Positions 1 to 9,999 of a stretch of DNA of 64,000 nt are shown piece after piece. Both the position numbers and the translations under genes were made by a program. This stretch comes from Chaetorhynchus papuensis (lineage: Eukaryota > Chordata > Aves > Passeriformes > Rhipiduridae), in NCBI GenBank assembly GCA_013396525.1, contig VWYX01000083.1:1591940-1655939 (forward strand), read 5' to 3'. Position 1 is the first letter of the stretch. The number at the start of each line of letters is the position of its first letter. Under the pieces are notes generated by a model, which had not been told where the DNA came from, did no database searches, and worked only from the letters and a program-made list of their open reading frames with translations.

Positions 1-1124
1 ACATATTTTATACCTCTCAGAAACTTTTTTCACTTTATTTTCTATCATATCATTAGGCTTTGTAACATCCACTCATTGAAACACCAGCCAGAACCAATGT
101 GTCCAGAACCAGTGATAATTGTGCAAGTATAAAGGTTCATATTCATTCACTTTGAAAGAATTACACCTAAGTCAGTAATGCACTTTAAACTAGTGAGGTA
201 CTTGCAGAAAGTCAGTTTATGATCCTGTGAAATTCAACACTTGGCTGAGACCAGATAGGACTGCAGCACAAAACCCATCAGCACAATGGATCCTTGCTTT
301 GGAAACATAAAAATTTAATGCATTCCAAGCATACATTTGGCTCTGGATGGATGTCCAGCCTTTTAGCTGAAATATGTGTCTATACACAGTAATGCGTTCA
401 TTTCTATGTGACTGGAATGCTTCCAGAAGGAATTAAGAATGACTGTTTTAAGACCAGCATTTGGGTTTAGGCTGGCTCCAATAATGAGAATTCAGGATGC
501 TTTAAAGCCAACAATTATTAAACAATGTGAACACAGCAGAAATAAAATTATTCAGATCTCAAGGTCTGCATATTCATACCCTACAATATTAGTACTACAT
601 ACAGATATTTAAGAGGACTTTTATCAAATTGTCTACACCCTCCAACACTTTAATACATTTATTTAATATATATTTGTCCACCTTGGAGTATAACAGACAC
701 CCTGTTAATGTAACCTGTTTTTTCCTTCATGCTGGTACACTAAGTAAACAAGCCAAAGCAATTGCGGCATATGCTTCGTTAGATACATGTGGGTGGAAAG
801 GGAGAAATCAGATTGTGCCAACTGGAAAAGGACAGTACCAGCTGGGAAAGCAGCATTGCTCTCATGCTGATAAGGAAACAGCACCAAAGAGAGTAAAGAG
901 AATTACAGCTAAAGGTCAACCTCCCTGTTCTTTAAAAGATATTCAAAGAGTGTGTTTGGTCTCTGCTTTTTAAGTACTCAGAACTTTTTTTAGAAACATT
1001 GCAGAATACACTTATCTTCTACACACTGCTAACAGACTTTGTTTATAAATACTGCAACAAATCTAGGCATTTCATAAATAAACTATTTTTTATTCATAAG
1101 GAAAAAACAACATTCAATTGTCAC
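1..1124 (-). other. UPF2: UPF2 intron (partial)
   Basis: This is intronic sequence downstream of the second UPF2 coding exon; the rest of the gene lies beyond the left edge. I see no further UPF2 exon here: the residues that follow ERQNR in the human protein are not encoded in any frame. The short ORFs in this stretch have no recognisable protein character. Confidence 0.8.
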
Positions 1125-1904
1125 CTGTTTTGTCTTTCAATATTTTGTAGCTCCCTGTGGTCCCTTTTCAGGTGTTTGGTCAAAGATGTAAAGTATTCCT
1201 TCAACAAATTCTGGAAGGGCTGTTGTTTCTCTGGGCTAATTATCTCACTAGGAGGAAAGCTCAAGTTAAACTTCTCTGCAACAGTTTTTACTTTCCTTGG
1301 TACCAAACCAGCAATGTCATCTCCACAGTGCCGACAAAAGCTGATAACCACAGAAACGTGAGTGTGCGATTCTCGATCAGCATTAATAATATTTTTAAGC
1401 TGCTCATAGATTAAAGACAAACCTTCCTTGTCAGTGAAAATCCCAACTATTGTCAATTCTGCAATGAAACGCAAATCAGTTCTTAACTTGGTAATGTTGG
1501 GAGTCTTCTCTTCTTTCCTTGCTTCAAAATGTTTTTTCCAGGCCTGCAGTAATGAAGGAGCAAAATCAGCATATCGCTGGTGAAAGAGGGAACACAAGTG
1601 CACAGCACAGTTCACGTCCGATATTTTCAGTTTGGCCTCCACAATAGAAGCTACTGCTTCTGCAATGTATTTGCTTAAATTGAGGCTATTAAAGTCATGG
1701 GACAAGGAGTCCCTTTGTTGCTCTGTAATGGTTTTTAGCTTCTTAACAAAAGCTGTGTTCTTCTTCAGACTGGAGTCCAGTCTGCTGAAGAAGTTCTCCT
1801 CAGGACGACTCTCTGGTGCATTCTGGTTTTTGCTGCGGAGCTCTTTTCTTGCTTGATGGCGCTCCCAAGCCTCCTGATGGAGCTGATGTGCTTCCTCTTT
1901 CTCC
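1125..1904 (-). CDS. UPF2: UPF2 coding exon 2 (MIF4G-1 region)
   Basis: 780 bases encode residues 121-380. The acceptor is ...CATAG before 1904 and the donor is AACAG|GTGACA after 1125. The exon starts with the last base of a Lys codon and ends two bases into an Arg codon. It covers the conserved stretch from KEEAHQLHQEAW through LTKHLKRDHRELQN and ERQN, which includes most of the first MIF4G repeat domain. Confidence 0.97.
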
Positions 1905-3894
1905 CTATGAGACATAAAAATTAGTCATTTTTGTTACAGAGCCTTACTCTCAGGGTATCAGTTCAAAGGAAAAAAGATCACAGTTGGAAAACCTTCATCA
2001 GTTCTAACACATTTTCCCCTTACTCTTTTCATAAATATTTACCAAGCTAATCCTAGAAAGCTAAAGCATCTGCTTCAGAAACTCTGTTGAATTTTTGTGC
2101 TGCAAAGGGCAAGCACTACTTGTTACAAAACAAAATTTCTCAAATATTTCAATGCAGAACATATTAATCCCAACAGACTTCGAAAATATAAACATAAAAC
2201 TCTATTTACTGCAGATGGAGATGAGGACAACAGCCTTTCAACAGGTTACTATATTCCACAGTTACGGGAAATCTTTTATTGCCAGACTACTGAAATTACA
2301 CAGAAAATTTAGAGTAGGTGAAATGTATCTGTCCCAGCTAGAATTTGGCTATGACATTGCCTCAATCTTAAAATGAAATATTTCAGACCTAAGGATGGCA
2401 AGAACCTTTGTTTTATTGGTCTAAAGATGCCACCTTCAACACTGTAATATCTTTGGATAACATACTAAGAAACATGGTCTTGGTAATATCACATATTAAA
2501 CTGCCAGGTTACATTCTGAGTTTGCCATCAGGTATCAATTGTCTGTGATTGATTATAGAAATGACAGACATTTCTCACAGCAGATTTGTTCCTGTTATGG
2601 TCTGCAGACCTGTTAAGAATCTGTATTCCCAATTTTTTGACACTAACACTTCATCATAAATGCACCTGTGCTTTCTTATTGTTCTGGTTTGGGCTGGGAC
2701 AGAGTTAATTTTCTTCAGAGTATCCTGCGTGGGGCTGTGTTTTGGATTTGTGCTGGAATCATTGCTGGTAACACAAGGGTGTTTTCATTATTACTGGGTT
2801 GTGCTTACACAAGGTTAAGGCCTTTTCCACTCCTCACCCCTCACCAACAAGGAGTCTGGGGGTGCACAAGGAGCTGGGAGGGAACACAGCCAGGACAGCT
2901 GACCCCAACTGACTCAAGGGATACTCCAGATCATATGACATCATGGTACACATATAAATCTGGGGGAATAAGGAAAGGGAGGGATTGTAGGAGTGATGGT
3001 GTTTGTCTTCCAAGCCACTGTTACATTTGACAGAGCCCTGCCATCCTGGTGATTGCTGGGAAAGTGAGGCATGAATTCCTTGTTTTGGTTTGCTTGCCTG
3101 CACAGCTTCTGCTTTACCCACTGGACTGTCTTTTTGTCAACCCATGAGTTTTCTCACTTACTCTTCTGATTCTCTTCCCCATCCTGTTGAGGGGAGAGAG
3201 TGGCTGCGTGGGGCTGATGCCGGCTGGGGTAAAATCACAACATTTACTCAAGCATAACTGTGCTCTCCATGGTCATCACATGCAGAACACTATCAAACCC
3301 CCACAACAGAGACCACAGTAACAGAGGTTACAAGTGAAAACACAAAACCTCTTAGAAGTCATAAAGCACAATCAGACAGCCACGTAAAACTGATACTACT
3401 ACATGCAACTTATTAAAAGTAACTCAAAACAGTTCATCTTTTGTAACTCTGACCACAATCCTGATAGTAGAACTCCAGCATTTGGCACAATTAAACCTTT
3501 AAAACACAACTTACTTAAGTTGAGCAGCTTCTTCTTCTTGTTTCTTTTTTTCTTCCTCCTCTTGTTTCTTTTTCTCCTCTTCTTCAAGTTTCTTTTTTTC
3601 TTCTTCTTCTTTCTTCTTTTGCTCCTCTTCTGCCTTTACTTTATCCTCTTCTTTTTTCTTCCGCTCCTTGTCTTCCTTCTTTCTTTTATCCTCCTCCATT
3701 TTCTTCTTTTTATCGTCAGGAGCCTTTAAAGTCTCTCTCTTCATGCCAACCTTGACATCTTCTTTTGGCTTCTCCCTGGTGCTCACTGGTCGCCTTTCAC
3801 TAAATTCTTTTTCTTTATTATTTAACTGAGATTCTTTTTCTTCCATATTTGCTGGCTTTTTACGCTCAGCTGGCATTGTGTTACCCAGGCAAAC
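1125..3894 (-). CDS. UPF2: UPF2, regulator of nonsense transcripts 2 (5' part of gene, N-terminus only)
   Basis: UPF2 bridges UPF1 and the exon-junction-complex protein UPF3 in nonsense-mediated mRNA decay; it is mainly cytoplasmic and perinuclear. Two coding exons are visible: 3515-3876 (start codon at 3876-3874, residues 1-120) and 1125-1904 (residues 121-380). They join as AA|G, giving the lysine of KEKEEAHQLHQEAW. The N-terminus MPAERKKPANMEEKE matches vertebrate UPF2, then comes a very Lys/Glu-rich predicted helix (about residues 50-120). From about residue 150 the sequence follows human UPF2 nearly residue for residue, covering the start and much of the first MIF4G domain. The 3' end of the gene is outside the window. 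The start is the first ATG of the spliced exon, and an in-frame TAA lies just upstream. Identity is based on my knowledge of the human protein. Confidence 0.97.
2680..3242 (+). mobile_element. Solo LTR of an avian endogenous retrovirus (ERV)
   Basis: A 563-base element begins TGTTCTGG and ends TCACAACA, so it has TG...CA termini. It contains a TATA box at 2953-2958 followed by a G-rich leader, which suits an LTR promoter. I recognise the opening segment and the CTTGTTTTGGTTTGC-type 3' part as a common songbird LTR family. Only one LTR and no internal viral coding sequence is present, so it is a recombined solo LTR. Flanking pentamers (CTTAT at 2675-2679, TTTAC at 3243-3247) differ at two positions and could be a decayed target-site duplication. 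It lies in the intron between the two UPF2 coding exons, antisense to UPF2. Family assignment is from memory. Confidence 0.82.
3515..3894 (-). CDS. UPF2: UPF2 exon with start codon (5' UTR remnant plus coding exon 1)
   Basis: The exon begins after the acceptor TTCTGCAG, with 18 bases of 5' UTR followed by ATG at 3876-3874. It ends at CTTAA|GTAAGT (3515), with 362 coding bases. The coding strand is almost pure purine between about 3520 and 3720, encoding repeated KKKEEEEE-like units. The UTR part reads GGGTAACACA immediately before ATG, so there is an in-frame stop upstream of the start. Confidence 0.95.
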
Positions 3895-4303
3895 CTGCAG
3901 AACCACATGAAAATAAATACTTTTAAATTGCTGTTGATATTTTAGCCATTTTTCACAGCCCACCCATACTCACTTAACTCACAAATGCGTGACTCATCAA
4001 AATAAAGTTTTAAGTTTTCTTGAACTAAGGAATGACCTGTCAGGTGAAAACTAATCATTTTGTAAGCATGTTGCTCTGCAAAGCAGTCTTCAGCATGAAT
4101 TGTGAAATAAAAGCATCTTGAAGTTTCTACAACCCAAGGAATATAAGATCTTGAACATAAGTCTATCTGAAAAAAAAAATAATTCAAGACTGATGAAACA
4201 AAGTACCCCCAACTTAAAACTAAGTACATGCTTGATACATCAGCACTCGCACCTCACTGACCTTTCTACACAGCTCCTAATACTCCCCCTTCCACTACCA
4301 CTA

Positions 4304-4510
4304 TTTAGGACCATAGGAGAATGCAGGTTAGATGGGACCTCAAGTAATTCAACCTCCTGCTCAAAGCAGGGTCAGCAATGAGTTCAGACAAGACTGTTCC
4401 AGGTTCCAGTCTTGAAAAGTGTCAAGGAAAGAAACTGCACAACCCCTCTGGCCAACCTGCTCCAATGTCTGGTTATGGTCACTGTGAAAAGGCATTAACT
4501 CACTTCCTTC
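4304..4510 (-). mobile_element. CR1 LINE fragment (old)
   Basis: It begins near CCATAGGAGAATG and continues with a degraded version of the CR1 3' region (GATGGGACCTCAAG, then CCTGCTCAAAGCAGGGTC, then CTGCTCCAATGTCTG). The reading direction shows insertion in minus orientation, inside a UPF2 intron. Confidence 0.6.
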
Positions 4511-4829
4511 TTCTCTCACCCCTCCCTAGGTTTCCCCAGCATCTCTGCACTGAGCATAAGTAGCAGCTGAAGAGCGAGCAGTGCTGACTAAGCTGTATGC
4601 ACAAAACCCCCTGCCAGCAGAGCAAATGGAAATAGTATCAGAAAGGCTGCAATTATCAAAACTTAACTAAGACTAGAATTCCACTCTCCTTCTACAGAAC
4701 CAACATTTTGTAGGAGCTTTAGTCCCTTTGGGGTTTCCAGAACCCTAAGCTTTGGTATCAATTGGCTAAGGACACAAAAGTTAACACATACTGAACACAA
4801 AAGGGTAAAAGCACAGGACAATTTTGATT

Positions 4830-5370
4830 AGGAGGAAACTGTGATGAGCACCTAGTTCAGCCCCCTGCTCCAAGCAGATCCAATCAGATCAGAGGCTTGC
4901 CTAACGTTTTAGTATCTCCAAGAATAGAGAAGCAATGGTCCCCTCCGGGCACACTGAGAAAAAGCTTTTCCTAACACCAGCTGGAAATTGCCATGCCCAC
5001 ACTGTTTGTTTCTTTTCATCCTATCCCTGCACAGCTTTGAGAAGAACCCAGCTTCATCTTCTCTATGCTCTCCCATTAGGTTGTTTTAAGACAGTAATAA
5101 GATTTCTCCCTCTCTTCTTACAGATCAAGAACCCAGTTTTCTGTTTCTCTTCAGATATCATGTCCTCCAGCCTCCCTGTGTTCTTGGTGACCTTCCAATA
5201 GACTTATTTCTGTGTGTCAATGCCTTTCTTGGGAACAGAGAATCCACATCTGGATGTGGTGAGTACTGAACAAAGGGAGAAGACTCACCTTCTTCAGCCT
5301 CATGGTTAACTCCTGGTACTACAGCCCAGAATGCAAGGGCATTCTGCTGACTCATGTCAGGGTCAGATGG
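4830..5370 (-). mobile_element. CR1 LINE fragment (old, diverged)
   Basis: Diverged CR1 3' sequence is recognisable in several blocks: CCCCCTGCTCCAAGCAG, the AAGCTTTTCCTAACACC block, CATCCTATCCCTGCACAG, and a distal block with AGCCCAGAATGCAAGGGCAT and CTGACTCATGTCAG. It is in minus orientation within UPF2 intronic DNA. Boundaries are approximate. Confidence 0.55.
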
Positions 5371-5399
5371 GGCAGGCAGGACCACAAGAGGCAGTTAGA

Positions 5400-6716
5400 A
5401 CCACCTAGGCTTTATTTACTTCAGGCTAAATTCATTTCTTAAAACCGTAAGTAATTTTCACATATTTACATGCTTCAAGTTAAATGCATATATAGGTGGG
5501 ACTGATAGGACACCACTGCATGTGCTGCCTTCCGAGGAGCCATCACTTTGTTTTTATTAGCAACGCCAGTTTGATTCCCAATAGCCACCCCTACTTTTGC
5601 CTTTCTAACATTTCACCCTGGATGATGAAAACATACTAGATTTAACAACTCCCTGCATCTACTCAGACTGGATAATGAGACACTTGCATTCCAATGCAAT
5701 GTAGAGTGCTTCTGGTATTAACTATTTTGAAATATGTTTATAAATAAGACTTCACAATAAAGAAGATATGTTTTCTAATAAGCATTGCACAATCCCTCTG
5801 CCATCTCCCAAACAATAAAATGACAGATTCATATACTGTCTATCCCATCCAGATGAAACTCTGTATTACAATATTTAAGGTGCTTGTCCAGGGCTTCTGA
5901 AGAAAAAATGGTTTGCAGAAATTTACAGTATCAGCATTCATGGATGAGCAGTGACAACTTACCAACGGGGAACCTATTCAGGACTTGGCCTCTGGCAGCA
6001 ACTGGCAACAGCACCAATGGAGAAATGTCTCCGACACTGATTTATGGAAATCAAATCAGCATTGCTTAAACAAGCAGTAGCAAATTTGGCTCCCTAATGA
6101 ATGTCTATAACTATAAGATTTCGGATCTCAAGATCTCAGAATTACTTGAATTCCAAAAACGTCGCTCTTAAAACAATATTATTATGAAATCCGTACTTGA
6201 CCAAAGAGGGAAGAGGTTGCCTACATTTAAAGAAATGCTGGAACAGCATGTCACAATTCCAATACTCTGAACAAAATATCCAGCTACACATGTAACTGTT
6301 AACAACATGGTCATTTACCACAATCATTATGGTACTTGAGCTCTTACTAAATTTAGGAACTCAGAATTCTGTTTTAAAGACATATCTGATGTTTGCTTGT
6401 ATAAAAGCAAACCAGAGAAGATGGGACAAAAAGAAAAGGGATGGAGCATAAATGGGCACATTATGGTTTTGACCACAAGGTAGTATTATCCACTTTTTCC
6501 CAGTGAACATTGGTGACCAAAAAAACCCCAAAAATCTCATTTTACAATAGGTTTTTGTTCTGTATGCCAGAACAGGTATGTTACAATACTCCTCACTACC
6601 TGCTACGTGTACAGCTCCTTATCTCCCAAACCTTTCCGATGGCTCTGCCAGCTCCTTTGTGCCGACACCAAATGCCCTGGAGCAGGAGGAGGCGGTGCGG
6701 CCGCTGCCTCCAAGCT
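5400..6716. other. UPF2 intronic sequence, no feature recognised
   Basis: AT-rich unique-looking sequence with no exon, repeat or RNA gene that I can support. The last 60 bases before the gap become abruptly GC-rich and include a GCGGCCGC site. Confidence 0.6.
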
Positions 6717-6967
6717 NNNNNNNNNNNNNNNNNNNNNNNNNNNNNNNNNNNNNNNNNNNNNNNNNNNNNNNNNNNNNNNNNNNNNNNNNNNNNNNNNNNN
6801 NNNNNNNNNNNNNNNNNNNNNNNNNNNNNNNNNNNNNNNNNNNNNNNNNNNNNNNNNNNNNNNNNNNNNNNNNNNNNNNNNNNNNNNNNNNNNNNNNNNN
6901 NNNNNNNNNNNNNNNNNNNNNNNNNNNNNNNNNNNNNNNNNNNNNNNNNNNNNNNNNNNNNNNNNNN
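6717..6967. other. Assembly gap (251 N)
   Basis: A run of 251 unknown bases. Both flanks are GC-rich compared with the surrounding intron, so the missing sequence is probably GC-rich as well. ORFs spanning it are meaningless. Confidence 0.99.
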
Positions 6968-8220
6968 TGGAGCTCCACACGGGCTGAGCTCTCAGCCGGG
7001 GCAGAGCCTCTGTGACAGGCAGAGCAGAACTGTCCCACAGGCAACTTTCCCAAAAGTTGTGGGAAGCAGGGAAAAATGGAAACAGACAGCTGGCTCACCT
7101 GGGCCTCATTTCCATAGGAAACAAGAAGATGGTATGGAAACATTAAGAGAAACTTAAAGATTAAGAGAACTTCAATTTAATACCTCACATTTACATGAAT
7201 GTGCTGATGAAAAGGTACAATAATGACATGAACTCCATAAGCCAACAGATAGGACAAACCAGCAGTCACACCTGAAAATCAGGAAGGACAGCGAAAACAG
7301 AGAAAAGACAAATATCCCTATGCCTTTGGACTCTTGGCAATCCACTTATGTGGTGACACTTACATGCTTTAACATCCCTTCTTAGTTTCAGCACCTACAG
7401 ATAATATTTTTTCAGAGGGAACTATTTCTTTTAATTTTTCAGTATTTGACATACCTTTACTCATTTGCAGTTAAGACAATTTTTACTGTACTTAAGTTTC
7501 TACTTTTTTTTTTTCATAACAATCTTGGAATTTGAAAGAATGGGACTGGGTTCATGATACTCTGAGCTCAGAAACTTAAGAAATAGTCTTGAAATACAGA
7601 AGTAACATTTAAAAAAAACCATCCACGTATTTACTCTTAAGGAAAGCAGAGAGTAATATAAGGTATTCAGCATCACAAACCCACTCACAATTCAGAATAA
7701 AAGAATAAACATCAACACCTTGGTCCTCAAAGCAATCCTCTCAAGTCAATAAAAACTGTCTATTCTCAAAGCCTGCAGTAACATGATCCAGAATCCCCAT
7801 CCTTGCAAACGCAAGGACGTGGGAAAGAAATACAGTTCTACTAAACTAAACATAGAGATTTTTCACTACAAGTTAAATGGACCACATGAACAGTCCTTTC
7901 TGCAGCTACTCACTTACAAAAGAGATATGGGAGATAAAGAGTGTAGGCAAGATGTCCCACCTCTGACTGGCTGAAAGATCTCAAAGAGCAACAAACTCCT
8001 ACACCACTAGTTATCACATCACTAGAAGGTTGTGAGTTTCAAATACTTAAATGCAATTAAGGTTCTCTTAATGCAAAGGAAAGGTGCATAAGAAAAATAC
8101 CCACGTCGGTGAGGAGAAAAGAAACTTAGCCACAGGTTTTGGAAGATGAGACGCAGCACATAGAAAAAAAAAAACACAGTGCAGAAAGAGAGAAATCCCC
8201 CACACAGTGGCAGGGAAGGT
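6968..8220. other. UPF2 intronic sequence, no feature recognised
   Basis: Mostly AT-rich sequence between the gap and a CR1 fragment. I see no splice-bounded coding exon and no RNA gene. Confidence 0.6.
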
Positions 8221-8460
8221 TCACAGAATTAGAGAATATCCTGACTTGGAAGGGACCCACAAGGATCATCAAAGTCCAACTCCTGGCACTGCACAGGACA
8301 CCCCAAGAGTCACACCATGTACCTGAGAGCATTGTCCAAATGCTTATTGAGTTCAGACACGCTCGGTGCTGTGCCCAACTACCCTGCGGATGAAGAACCT
8401 TTTCCTGATATCCTACCTAAACCTCCCCTGACACAACTTCAGGCCACTGACACATCTTCT
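8221..8460 (-). mobile_element. CR1 LINE 3' fragment
   Basis: It starts TTCACAGAATTAGAGAATAT, then TTGGAAGGGACCCACAAGGA and TCCAACTCCTGGCACTGCAC, and continues to CCTAAACCTCCCCTGACACA. This is the reverse complement of the CR1 3' end, so the element is in minus orientation. It lies just downstream of the likely UPF2 first exon. Confidence 0.8.
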
Positions 8461-8699
8461 GGCCGGCCTGCCGAACAGCCAGGCACTTTTACTTTCGGTT
8501 CTCTACCTCTCGGGAAGAATGTTCTGCTGCCAGACTTGCAGGAACGCGCTTTCCACCGTGAAACAGAGGCCTATAGACAAGGCACTAAATACAAAAAGAC
8601 TCCTTCGCTACCACCCCAATCCCCGCTCGCAGCTCTCCCGCAGCCCAGGCCCTTTTCCGGATGGAAACAGCAGCTCGGGAACAGCAGCTTCCTGTCCTC

Positions 8700-9300
8700 C
8701 CCCGGCCTCCCTCTCCCCGTGCCCTCAGGCACCGCCACCCGAGCCTTCCCTGCTCCGAGCCCCACGGCCCCTCCGCCTCCGGAACCCTCCTCCCCCTGCC
8801 CCTCCCAGACCCCTGTGCCCTCCTCCAGCCGTCCCCGAGACCCCTTGCTCACAGAGGCCCCGGCACCGCCCTCCCGCCCCGTCGGTGCCCGCGGTACCTG
8901 CGGTACCTGTGCCCGGTGCCGACATGGGCCCGCCCGGCGCCGCCGCCGCCACCTCCTCCTCCGCCCCTCCGAGGCCCCCGAGCGCTTCTCCCCTCACGGC
9001 GGCCGAGCCGCCGCTGCGCTGCCTGACCCACGGCGCCGCCCCGACCGAGCCCGCCGCATCCGCCCCGCCACGCCCGGGCGCGAAGGGAGGAGCGGCGCCG
9101 CTTCACGGCGGCAGAGTCGTAGCTGCGGGCGGCGCGGAGCGGCGCTTCCCGAAGGGCGGGGGTCAGGCAGCGCGGAGGGCAGCCCCGCGCGGGGCCCTGG
9201 CGGCGGACGGGTTACCGGGAGTGCGGAGGCGGAAGGGGAAGAGGAACGGGAATGAGAACGGGAATGGAACAGGAAAAGAATTCAGCCCCGCGTCCCTCAC
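8700..9300 (-). promoter_or_regulatory. UPF2: CpG island, likely UPF2 promoter and non-coding first exon
   Basis: This block is strongly GC- and CpG-rich, unlike its flanks. It lies about 5 kb upstream of the UPF2 start-codon exon, which itself begins at a splice acceptor, so a 5' UTR exon must lie upstream. On the minus strand two good donors sit 9 bases apart: CAG|GTACCG after 8907 and CAG|GTACCG after 8898. Either could end exon 1. The transcription start is not resolved from sequence alone, and the large ORFs across the island are compositional. Confidence 0.7.
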
Positions 9301-9529
9301 ACCGGCGGGGAATGGGGAGACAGGCTCTGAGTGTCACTTCCTTGGTGGCCCCAGCGCACGACTCGGCTTGTGGCCCGCGTGGCGTCACTGCGGTGACGTG
9401 TCTGTGCCTGCCAGGCGTCACGGCAGCCGTCATGTCGCGGGTGCGGCCCTCAGAGGTCACCGTGATAAAACACTGCGGGTGACAGTGGCTGAACACCAAA
9501 TTACTGCCTAAGTGGTGGTTTAATGGGCG

Positions 9530-9999
9530 TCCATTACTGTGCTCAGTTCTGGGCTCCTCCGTGCAAGGGAGACAAGGAGCTACTGCAGGGTGGCCACAGA
9601 GATGAGGAGGGCTCTGGAGCATCTCTCGAGTGAGGAGAGACTGTGGGAGCTGGGCCTGTTTGGTCTGGAGAAGAGAAGACTGAGAGAGGATTTCATTAAT
9701 GCATCTAAGTATGTCGAAGGCGGGTGCCAAAGAGGATGGTGCCAGGCCGGTTGCAGTGGTGCTGAGCCACAGAAAAATGGCGATAAAATAAAACATAGGA
9801 GATTTCACTTCAAATGAGGAAGAACTTCTTTACATTGAGGATGGCAAAGCACTGGGACAGGCTGCTCATGGGGTCTCCCTCTCTGGAGACATTCTAAACC
9901 CACCTGGATGTGTTCCTGGGTCACCTGCTCCAGGTGACCCTGCCTTGGATGATCTCCAGAGTTCCCTTCCAAACCCACTCATTCTGTCATTCTGTGATT
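9530..9999 (+). mobile_element. CR1 LINE 3' fragment
   Basis: Sense-orientation CR1 3' sequence: GCTCAGTTCTGGGCTCCTC, then GAGGGCTCTGGAGCATCTC, GGAGCTGGGCCTGTTTGGTC and AGGAAGAACTTCTTTACATT. It ends at repeated ATTCTGTCATTCTGTGATTC octamer-like units, the normal CR1 3' terminus. It lies about 300 bases upstream of the UPF2 CpG island. Confidence 0.9.

Noticed and set aside
3403..3729. 108-codon plus-strand ORF rich in Phe and Leu, like a membrane protein
   Set aside because: It is the antisense of the Lys/Glu-rich UPF2 coding exon; the F/L richness is a by-product of the purine-rich coding strand.
6510..7157. ORFs crossing the run of N
   Set aside because: The gap is translated as X, so the apparent open frames are artefacts.
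8317..9511. Long overlapping ORFs (up to 330 codons) on both strands
   Set aside because: They span the UPF2 CpG island, where stop codons are rare. The proline/alanine/arginine-rich products lack domains, and several frames are open at once.
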